Shown here piece by piece: positions 33,890-40,503 of a DNA stretch of 41,518 nucleotides (positions within the stretch are counted from its first letter, which is position 1; each line of letters begins with the position of its first letter). The notes beneath the pieces are model-generated. The model was not told the DNA's origin. It saw only the letters and a list, made by a program, of their open reading frames with translations, and searched no databases. The position numbers and the translations under genes are program-made. Origin of the DNA: Proteobacteria bacterium UBA964 (GTDB lineage: Bacteria; Pseudomonadota; Gammaproteobacteria; Steroidobacterales; Steroidobacteraceae); assembly GCA_002292945.1 (NCBI GenBank), contig DBCG01000054.1:11319-52836 (forward strand), given 5' to 3'.

Positions 33890-34925
33890 GCCCGAAGTTG
33901 CCGGGCCCGAGTTCGTCCATCAGTTCGAGGATACGACCGCCACCGCGAGCGACGCAGGTCAGCGGATCTTCGGCGATCACCGCGGGCACGCCGGTCTCCT
34001 CGGTGATGAGCTTGTCGATGTCGCGCAGCAACGCGCCGCCGCCGGTGATGACGATGCCGCGGTCTGCGACGTCGGAACCGAGTTCGGGCGGAGTCTGCTC
34101 GAGGGCCTGCTTGACGGCGCCGACGATGCCCTGCAGCGGGTCCTGCAGCGCTTCGAGGATCTCGTTGCTGTTGAGCGTGAACGCGCGCGGCACGCCTTCT
34201 GAGAGGTTGCGGCCCTTCACCGAGATCTCGCGCACGGTCTGGCCGGGGTAGGCCGAGCCGATCTCGATCTTGATGCGCTCGGCCGTGGTCTCGCCGATCA
34301 GGATGCCGTAGTTACGGCGCACGTAGTTGGTGATCGCCTCGTCGAAGCGATCGCCGCCGATGCGCGCCGATTGTGCGTAGACGATGCCGTTCAGGGAGAT
34401 GACCGCGACCTCGGAGGTGCCGCCGCCGATGTCGAGCACCATCGAACCGCGCGCTTCCTGGACGGGCAGCCCAGCGCCGACGGCGGCGGCCATCGGCTCG
34501 CTGACGATGGCGACGGTGCGTGCGCCGGCGCCTTCGGCGGATTCGCGGATGGCGCGACGTTCGACCTGCGTGGAGCCTACCGGCACACAGACCAGCACCC
34601 GCGGCGACGGCTTCAGCAGGCGTGTGTCATGAACCTTGCCGATGAAGTATTGGAGCATCTTCTCGGTGTAGGTGAAGTCGGCGATCACGCCGTCTTTCAT
34701 CGGTCGCACCGCGGTGATGTGCCCGGGCGTCCGCCCAAGCATGTTCTTGGCCTCGACGCCTACTGCGACGATGACCTTGCCTCCTCGGCTGTAGTCCTCT
34801 TGCACAGCGACCACGGATGGCTCGTTGAGCACGATGCCGCGATCGCGGACATAGATCAGGGTGTTCGCCGTCCCCAAGTCGATGGAGAGGTCGCTCGAAA
34901 AATAGCCGCGCAGGCGTTTGAACAT
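33882..34925 (-). CDS. mreB: Actin-like cell shape protein MreB
   Basis: Bacterial actin homologue forming membrane filaments that direct lateral wall synthesis. From ATG 34925 the product is 347 residues, the same length as the E. coli protein, and begins MFKRLRGYFSSDLSIDLGTAN. Nucleotide-binding motifs include DLGTAN (16-21), LDIGGGTSEVAV and GGGALL near the C-terminus. An in-frame extension of 18 codons exists but is Ser/Pro-rich and unlike the family. First gene of the minus-strand wall operon, divergent from gatC. Confidence 0.97.
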   Translation of the reverse strand: MFKRLRGYFSSDLSIDLGTANTLIYVRDRGIVLNEPSVVAVQEDYSRGGKVIVAVGVEAKNMLGRTPGHITAVRPMKDGVIADFTYTEKMLQYFIGKVHDTRLLKPSPRVLVCVPVGSTQVERRAIRESAEGAGARTVAIVSEPMAAAVGAGLPVQEARGSMVLDIGGGTSEVAVISLNGIVYAQSARIGGDRFDEAITNYVRRNYGILIGETTAERIKIEIGSAYPGQTVREISVKGRNLSEGVPRAFTLNSNEILEALQDPLQGIVGAVKQALEQTPPELGSDVADRGIVITGGGALLRDIDKLITEETGVPAVIAEDPLTCVARGGGRILELMDELGPGNFGLE

Positions 34926-34969
34926 CTGGGGTGCCGAGGTTCCGGAGGGGGAGGGAGAAACGGCTGTGA

Positions 34970-34998
34970 AATTTACCAATCCGCGCGCGCTTCCACAA
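34970..34998 (-). promoter_or_regulatory. Candidate mreB promoter
   Basis: On the minus strand TTGTGG (34998-34993) and TAAATT (34975-34970) are separated by exactly 17 bp. Both match the sigma-70 boxes only partly. The implied leader before the mreB ATG is about 38 nt. This AT-richer patch is the only likely promoter for the long mre-mrd operon in the 164-bp mreB-gatC gap. Confidence 0.35.
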
Positions 34999-35008
34999 GG
35001 CGACGGTG

Positions 35009-35039
35009 TATCATTCTGGGTCCGGCTGATGCCGGTTTT
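35009..35039 (+). promoter_or_regulatory. Candidate gatC promoter with 5' leader hairpin
   Basis: TATCAT (35009-35014) is one mismatch from the -10 consensus, but no -35 is evident. Just downstream CCGGC (35022-35026) and GCCGG (35031-35035) form a 5-bp GC stem with a TGAT loop followed by TTTT. It could be a 5'-end stabilising hairpin if transcription starts near 35021, or a weak attenuator before gatC at 35090. Confidence 0.3.
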
Positions 35040-35089
35040 CCCATGTTTTCCCCGCCAGGGTTGCGGGCCGTGTTTGCCGGGGTCCCCGC

Positions 35090-35380
35090 ATGAGCCTGAC
35101 GCGCACCGACATCGAGAACATCGCCCGGCTTGCCCGGCTGGAACTCACCGAGGCCGAGATCCCGGTCTACGTCGATTCCTTGTCGCGCATCTTCGCCTTC
35201 GTGGGCGAACTCGACCGGGCGCCGACCGAGGGCATCAGCCCGATGGCGCATCCGCTGCCCGGTCTCGCCCAGCGACTGCGTGCCGACGAGGTCACCGAAA
35301 CCGACCGTCGCGACCTCTACCAGCGCAACGCGCCTGCGGCCGAAGCCGGTCTGTATCTCGTACCGAAGGTGATCGAATGA
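35090..35380 (+). CDS. gatC: Aspartyl/glutamyl-tRNA amidotransferase subunit C
   Basis: Small 96-residue subunit that wraps around and stabilises the GatA-GatB complex. The family pattern is clear: IARLARLELTEAE near the N-terminus, LSRIFAFVGELDRAPTEGI in the middle and a LYLVPKVIE end. Start is ATG 35090. The stop overlaps the gatA start (ATGA), giving coupled synthesis. The leader between mreB and gatC holds possible promoters on both strands and a small GC hairpin. Confidence 0.95.
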   Translation: MSLTRTDIENIARLARLELTEAEIPVYVDSLSRIFAFVGELDRAPTEGISPMAHPLPGLAQRLRADEVTETDRRDLYQRNAPAAEAGLYLVPKVIE

Positions 35381-36849
35381 GCGCCTTACCGCCACTGCCT
35401 GCGCCGACCGTAGCCGGGCTCGCCCGCGGGCTGCACCGCGGAGAGTATTCGAGCGTCGAGCTCACCCGGGCCTGCCTCGAGCGCATCGCCGCCGGCCAGC
35501 CCGAGCTCAACGCTTTTGTCACGGTCACGGCCGAGGGCGCTCTGTCCGCCGCGCAGGCCGCCGATGACGCCCGGGCCGCCGGCCGGGCCGGCCCGCTGAC
35601 CGGCGTGCCGATCGCCCACAAGGACATCTTCTGCACCGAGGGCGTGCGCACCACCTGCGGCTCGAAGATGCTCGCGGAATTCGTGTCCCCGTATGACGCG
35701 ACGGTCGTCGCCGGCCTCAAGGCGGCGGGTACGGTGATGCTTGGCAAGCTGAACATGGACGAGTTCGCGATGGGCTCGTCGAACGAGACGAGCTTCTTCG
35801 GGCCCGTGCGCAACCCCTGGGACCCGGCGCTGGTGCCTGGCGGCTCCTCCGGCGGCTCCGCGGCCGCGGTGGCAGCCCGTCTCGTGCCGGCTGCCACGGC
35901 CACCGATACCGGTGGCTCCATCCGTCAGCCTGCCGCGCTCTGCGGTGTGACCGGTATCAAGCCGACCTACGGTCGCGCCAGCCGCTACGGCATGATCGCC
36001 TTCGCTTCGAGCCTCGACCAGGCGGGTCTCATCACCGTCAGCGCCGAGGACGCGGCGCTGTTGCTTGGTCCGATGTCGGGCTTCGATCCCCGCGACTCGA
36101 CCAGCGTCGATTCGCCCGTGCCCGACTACATGGCGACCCTCGGCGACTCCCTCGAGGGCCTCACCATCGGCGTGGTGCGCGAGTTCTTCGACAAGGGCCT
36201 CGACGGCGGCTGCGAGCAGCGCATCCGCGAGGCGATCGCGGTCTACGAGCGTCTCGGCGCCAAGGTCCGTGAGGTCAGCTGCCCGAACCTGCCGCTGTCC
36301 GTGCCCACCTACTACGTGGTCGCACCCGCCGAGTGCTCCTCGAACCTCGCCCGCTTCGACGGCGTGCGCTTCGGTCACCGCTGCGACTCGCCGCGGAATC
36401 TCACCGACCTCTACTCGCGCTCGCGCGGCGAGGGCTTCGGCGCCGAGGTCAAGCGCCGCATCATGACCGGCACCTATGTACTGTCGGCCGGCTACTTCGA
36501 CGCCTATTACCTCAAGGCCCAGCGCGTGCGACAGCTCATCAGCGCCGATTTCGCCCGGGCTTTCGCGGACTGCGACCTGCTGCTCGGGCCGACTTCGCCC
36601 ACGACCGCGTTCGCCATCGGCGCCAAGTGCGACGATCCGATCACCATGTACCTCAACGACATCTACACCATCGGCGCGAACCTCGCAGGGCTGCCGGCGA
36701 TGTCGTTGCCCTGTGGTTTCGCGGGTGGACTGCCCGTCGGCCTGCAGCTGATCGGCCCGCATTTCTCCGAAGGGCGTATGTTGAACGTCGCGCACCGCTA
36801 CCAACAGGAGACCGACTGGCACCTTCGCGCGCCGTCGGCATGGGCCTGA
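35377..36849 (+). CDS. gatA: Aspartyl/glutamyl-tRNA amidotransferase subunit A
   Basis: Amidase subunit that releases ammonia from glutamine for amidation of mischarged Glu-tRNA(Gln) or Asp-tRNA(Asn). The 490-residue protein shows the amidase-signature catalytic triad: Lys82 in AHKDIFCTEG, cis-Ser157 in GGSSGGSAAAVA and the nucleophile Ser181 in DTGGSIRQPA. ATG 35377 overlaps the gatC stop, and the longer open frame upstream lies in gatC in another frame. Its last codons overlap or abut the repeat-rich start of gatB. Confidence 0.97.
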   Translation: MSALPPLPAPTVAGLARGLHRGEYSSVELTRACLERIAAGQPELNAFVTVTAEGALSAAQAADDARAAGRAGPLTGVPIAHKDIFCTEGVRTTCGSKMLAEFVSPYDATVVAGLKAAGTVMLGKLNMDEFAMGSSNETSFFGPVRNPWDPALVPGGSSGGSAAAVAARLVPAATATDTGGSIRQPAALCGVTGIKPTYGRASRYGMIAFASSLDQAGLITVSAEDAALLLGPMSGFDPRDSTSVDSPVPDYMATLGDSLEGLTIGVVREFFDKGLDGGCEQRIREAIAVYERLGAKVREVSCPNLPLSVPTYYVVAPAECSSNLARFDGVRFGHRCDSPRNLTDLYSRSRGEGFGAEVKRRIMTGTYVLSAGYFDAYYLKAQRVRQLISADFARAFADCDLLLGPTSPTTAFAIGAKCDDPITMYLNDIYTIGANLAGLPAMSLPCGFAGGLPVGLQLIGPHFSEGRMLNVAHRYQQETDWHLRAPSAWA

Positions 36850-36851
36850 AC

Positions 36852-36896
36852 ATGGCGGGCACGGATATGGCGGGTACGGATATGGCGGGCGCGGAT
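36852..36896 (+). repeat. Three 15-bp repeats with in-frame start codons at gatB
   Basis: Units ATGGCGGGCACGGAT, ATGGCGGGTACGGAT and ATGGCGGGCGCGGAT run head to tail and lead into ATG 36897. They encode MAGTD-MAGTD-MAGAD ahead of the conserved GatB N-terminus. Each unit offers its own start codon in the gatB frame, so unit gain or loss does not break the gene. Confidence 0.8.
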
Positions 36897-38333
36897 ATGG
36901 GATGGGAAACCGTCATCGGCCTCGAGATCCACGCGCAGCTCGCCACGCGCTCCAAGATCTTCTCTGGCTCCGCCACCGCATACGGCGCCCTGCCGAACAC
37001 CCAAGCGAACCTCGTCGATCTTGGCTACCCGGGCGTGCTGCCGGTGCTGAACGGCGAGGCGGTGCGCATGGCGGTGTGCTTCGGTCTCGCCATCGGTGCG
37101 CGCATCTCGCCGCGCTCGGTGTTCGCCCGCAAGAACTATTTCTACCCTGATCTGCCCAAGGGCTATCAGATCAGCCAATACGAGCTGCCGATCGTGGCTG
37201 AAGGTGCGCTCGAGGTCGTGCTCGACGATGGCGAGCGCAAGCGCATCGGCATCACGCGTGCCCACCTCGAGGAGGACGCCGGAAAGTCGCTGCACGAGGG
37301 CCTGCCGGGCCTCACCGGCATCGATCTCAACCGCGCCGGCACGCCGCTCATCGAGATCGTCAGCGAGCCGGACATGCGTTCCGCGCGCGAAGCCATCGCC
37401 TACATGAAGAAGGTGCACACCTTGGTGCGCTACCTCGGCATCTGCGACGGCAACATGCAGGAAGGTTCTTTCCGTTGCGATGCCAACGTCTCGGTACGGC
37501 GACGGGGCGCAGCGCAGTTCGGCACCCGTGCCGAGATCAAGAACCTCAACTCCTTCCGTTTCGTCGAGAAAGCCATCAACTTCGAGGTCGAGCGCCAGAT
37601 CGAGCTGCTCGAATCCGGCGGAAAGGTGGTGCAGGAGACGCGGCTCTACGACCCTGACAAGGGCGAGACCCGCTCGATGCGCTCCAAAGAGGCCGCCAAC
37701 GATTACCGTTACTTCCCCGATCCCGATCTGTTGCCGGTGCTGCTCGAGCCCGCCTTCGTCGAGGCGGTGCGCGCCACGCTGCCCGAACTGCCGGACGCCA
37801 AGGCGGCCCGGTTCGTGCGCGATCACGGCCTCTCCGATTATGACGCGGGTGTCCTCACCGCGAGCCGTGAGATCGCGGCCTTCTATGAGGATGTCCTGCA
37901 GCGTGTCGGCAGCGATCCCAAACTCTGCGCGAACTGGGTGATGGGCGACTTCTCAGCCTTCCTCAACCGCGACAACCTCGAGGTGGGCGCGGCGAAGGTG
38001 GATGCTGCTCACCTCGCCGGTCTGGTCTCGCGCATCGTCGATGCGACCATCTCCGGCAAGATCGCCAAAGAGATCTTCGAGGCGATGTGGGAGAGCGGCG
38101 CCTCAGCGGACGCGGTCATCGAGCAGAAGGGCTTGCGCCAGATCACCGATACGGGCGCCATCGAGGCGGCCATCGATGAAGTGATGGCGAAGAACCCCGG
38201 CCAGCTCGCGGACTACCGCTCCGGCAAGGACAAACTGTTCGGGTTCTTCGTCGGCCAAGTGATGAAGGCCACCGGCGGCAAGGCGAACCCTGCGCAGCTC
38301 AACGAACTTCTCAAGGCGAAGCTCGCCGGATGA
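36852..38333 (+). CDS. gatB: Aspartyl/glutamyl-tRNA amidotransferase subunit B
   Basis: Kinase-like subunit that phosphorylates the acyl group of Glu- or Asp-tRNA and accepts ammonia from GatA. The cradle domain begins WETVIGLEIHAQL. Later come FARKNYFYPDLPKGYQISQYE, HLEEDAGKS, the NLNSFRFVEKAI segment and a C-terminal YqeY-like tRNA-binding domain. The start is unusual: in-frame ATGs stand at 36840, 36852, 36867, 36882 and 36897, most of them brought by three 15-bp repeats. I chose 36852, two bases after the gatA stop; the family-like protein needs only 36897. The stop overlaps hslO (ATGA). Confidence 0.95.
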   Translation: MAGTDMAGTDMAGADMGWETVIGLEIHAQLATRSKIFSGSATAYGALPNTQANLVDLGYPGVLPVLNGEAVRMAVCFGLAIGARISPRSVFARKNYFYPDLPKGYQISQYELPIVAEGALEVVLDDGERKRIGITRAHLEEDAGKSLHEGLPGLTGIDLNRAGTPLIEIVSEPDMRSAREAIAYMKKVHTLVRYLGICDGNMQEGSFRCDANVSVRRRGAAQFGTRAEIKNLNSFRFVEKAINFEVERQIELLESGGKVVQETRLYDPDKGETRSMRSKEAANDYRYFPDPDLLPVLLEPAFVEAVRATLPELPDAKAARFVRDHGLSDYDAGVLTASREIAAFYEDVLQRVGSDPKLCANWVMGDFSAFLNRDNLEVGAAKVDAAHLAGLVSRIVDATISGKIAKEIFEAMWESGASADAVIEQKGLRQITDTGAIEAAIDEVMAKNPGQLADYRSGKDKLFGFFVGQVMKATGGKANPAQLNELLKAKLAG

Positions 38334-39361
38334 ACGATGTACCAGAGGGCGCGCCGGGAGCGCCCGCTGAGACGGACCGCGCCGAGGGCGGCTCCGAGAC
38401 AGCCCTCGATGTCGCCATGCGCTTCACCGTCGAACATCAGTCCGTCCGCGGGCAGTTCGTGCGGCTCGGGCCGGCATGGCTCGAACTGCGCGAGCACGCC
38501 GATCATCCTGCGTCCGTACGCCGGCTGCTCGGCGAAGCCTCAGCAGCGGCGGTGCTGCTCGCCTCGACCCTGAAGTTCGAGGGCGAACTCACCTTGCAGC
38601 TGCAGGGGGACGGCGCGGTGCGTCTGTTGGTCGCGCAGTGCACCCACGACCTGCGCGTGCGCGCGGTGGTGCGGTTCGACGCGGCGTCCTTCGGTGGTGA
38701 GCGCGCCGGCACCGGCGCAGAGCTGGATTTCCCGTCCTTGGTGGGCCAGGGGCAGCTCGCCGTGACCGTCGAATCGACGCCGGGTGGTGCGCGTTACCAA
38801 GGCATCGTGCCGCTCGGCGGTGACTCGCTCGCCGCCGCGCTCGAGCAGTACTTCGATCAATCCGAGCAGCTCCCGACGACGGTGCGACTCGGTGCCGACG
38901 ATGCCCGCGCGGCGGGGCTGCTGGTGCAGCGGCTGCCGCAGTCCGGTGGGATGTCCGTCGCCGGTGACGACACCGCAGATACCGGCTCGGCGCGCAGCGC
39001 GCGCGAAGCCGAAGCGACGCGCACGCTCGACGCCGCCCGCACGGCGCTCGCGGGGCTTGCGACCGACGAACTGCTCGCCCGTCCGGTCGAGGACCTGCTG
39101 CGCCGCGCCTGTGCCGGTGAGGACCTGAGGCTTCATCCCGCCCGTGCCGTGGGTTTCCGCTGCCGCTGCAGTCGCGAGCGGGTGGCCGGGATGTTGCGTG
39201 CACTCGGTGCCGACGAACTCGATTCGATCCTCGCTGAGCAGGGTGCCGTGACGGTCACCTGCGAGTTCTGCCAGCGACCGTGGCGCTTCGACGCCGTGGA
39301 TGTCTCGGCTCTGACGGGGGAGGCCGACCGCCGGCCACCCGGGTCGCCCATCGTCCACTGA
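38330..39361 (+). CDS. hslO: Redox-regulated chaperone Hsp33
   Basis: Holdase chaperone switched on by oxidation and unfolding, protecting cytoplasmic proteins during oxidative stress. The 343-residue protein carries the zinc-binding redox switch at the C-terminus: Cys278-x-Cys280 in FRCRCSRERV and Cys311-x-x-Cys314 in CEFCQRPW. The core starts near residue 27, so there is an acidic, low-complexity N-terminal extension (EGAPGAPAETDRAEGG), and another acidic Ala/Asp-rich insert around 210-240. This makes it longer than the roughly 290-residue E. coli protein. It is coupled to gatB by a 4-nt overlap. Confidence 0.94.
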   Translation: MNDVPEGAPGAPAETDRAEGGSETALDVAMRFTVEHQSVRGQFVRLGPAWLELREHADHPASVRRLLGEASAAAVLLASTLKFEGELTLQLQGDGAVRLLVAQCTHDLRVRAVVRFDAASFGGERAGTGAELDFPSLVGQGQLAVTVESTPGGARYQGIVPLGGDSLAAALEQYFDQSEQLPTTVRLGADDARAAGLLVQRLPQSGGMSVAGDDTADTGSARSAREAEATRTLDAARTALAGLATDELLARPVEDLLRRACAGEDLRLHPARAVGFRCRCSRERVAGMLRALGADELDSILAEQGAVTVTCEFCQRPWRFDAVDVSALTGEADRRPPGSPIVH

Positions 39362-39373
39362 TCGCGGTCCGCT

Positions 39374-39385
39374 CGGCGTCAGCCG
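39374..39385. terminator. Small hairpin around the zapE stop codon
   Basis: CGGC (39374-39377) and GCCG (39382-39385) enclose GTCA, which holds the zapE stop on the minus strand. Only 17 bp separate zapE from hslO. The stem is just 4 bp and no T-tract follows; alone it would be unremarkable, but the same arrangement recurs at the other convergent junctions. Confidence 0.2.
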
Positions 39386-40503
39386 CGGTGGCCGCTCGCC
39401 AAGTACTCCTCGCTCTGCATCTCCACCAGTCGGCTCGCGGTGCGCTCGAACTCGAAGGCCAGCTTGCTGCCACGGTAGAGCTGTGACGGCGCGACCGCCG
39501 CCGACACCACGAGGTTCACACGCCGGTCGTAGAACTCATCGACCAGCGCGATGAAGCGACGGGCGGCGTTGTCGCTGTTGCCGCGACCGTCGAACACCGG
39601 CACGCCGGACAACAGCACCGATTGGAACTCGCGGGCCAGGCTCACGTAGTCGTTCTGGCTGCGCGGACCCTCGCAAAGCGCCGCGAAATCGAACCACACG
39701 ACATTGTCACAGCTGCGTAGCACCGGGATCTCGCGGCCCTCCACCGCGATCTTGCCGCCGATCGCACCTGCGCCATCGGCAAGGTCCTCGAAGATCTCGG
39801 CCATCTGCGTATCCGCCATGGCCGAGCCGCCCTGCAGCCAGATCGGCGCCCGGGTGAGCTGCCGCAGCCGGTAGTCGCTTCCGCCATCCACGCAGACGAT
39901 CTCGCAGTGCCGCTCCAGCAACTCGATCGCGGGCAGGAACCGCTGGCGTTGCAGGCCGTCGCGGTAGAGGCCGGCGGGTGGCACGTTCGAGGTGAACACG
40001 AGCGTCACCCCACGATCCACGAGTTCCGTGAACAGACCGCCGAGCAGCATCGCATCGGCGATGTCCGAGACGAAGAGTTCGTCGAGGCACAAGAGCCGTG
40101 CCTCGGCCGCGAGGTCCGCCGCGACGGCGGAGAGGGGTGCCGATCGGTCGTGATGGCGACGCAGCCCCGCGTGTACGCTTTGCATGAAACGATGGAAGTG
40201 GATGCGCTGCTGCGGGACGCTCGGCATGCTGTCGACCAGCAGGTCCATCAGCCAGGTCTTGCCCCGTCCCACGCCACCCCAAAGATAGACGCCGCGCGGT
40301 GCCGCGCCATGGTTGGCCGGCCCCGAGAATCGGCGCAGCAGCCGTGCGGTGAATGAGACGCGCTCCGCGCGCAGCAGTTCACCGCGCAGCCGCTCGAGCG
40401 GCATCAGGGCGGCGCGTTGCGCGGGATCCTCGCTGAAGCCGCCCGCCGCTGCGGCTTCGGCGTAGCGCTGTTCGAGACCACGCGCCGCGCCGGCGGTGTT
40501 CAC
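39379..40503 (-). CDS. zapE: Cell division protein ZapE (AFG1-like ATPase)
   Basis: P-loop ATPase of the AFG1/ZapE family; in E. coli it binds FtsZ at the septum and affects division under stress. The 374 residues include LERLRGEL, the Walker A motif GGVGRGKT (76-83), HFHRFMQSVH, the Walker B LLCLDE (137-142) and the sensor segment TLVFTSNVPP. The C-terminal half has RRFIALVDEFYDRRVNL, typical of the family. The start is GTG 40503, overlapping the upstream synthetase stop as GTGA, so the two are translationally coupled. Confidence 0.93.
   Translation of the reverse strand: MNTAGAARGLEQRYAEAAAAGGFSEDPAQRAALMPLERLRGELLRAERVSFTARLLRRFSGPANHGAAPRGVYLWGGVGRGKTWLMDLLVDSMPSVPQQRIHFHRFMQSVHAGLRRHHDRSAPLSAVAADLAAEARLLCLDELFVSDIADAMLLGGLFTELVDRGVTLVFTSNVPPAGLYRDGLQRQRFLPAIELLERHCEIVCVDGGSDYRLRQLTRAPIWLQGGSAMADTQMAEIFEDLADGAGAIGGKIAVEGREIPVLRSCDNVVWFDFAALCEGPRSQNDYVSLAREFQSVLLSGVPVFDGRGNSDNAARRFIALVDEFYDRRVNLVVSAAVAPSQLYRGSKLAFEFERTASRLVEMQSEEYLASGHRG

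Noticed and set aside
36333..36839. 169-codon N-terminal extension of GatB into gatA
   Set aside because: It is Arg/His-rich out-of-frame gatA sequence. GatB homology begins only after the MAGTD repeats.
39363..39387. 5-bp inverted repeat CGCGG/CCGCG between hslO and zapE as a terminator
   Set aside because: The loop is 15 nt and there is no T-tract. It is not better than chance in this GC-rich sequence; only the smaller stop-codon hairpin was kept, at low confidence.
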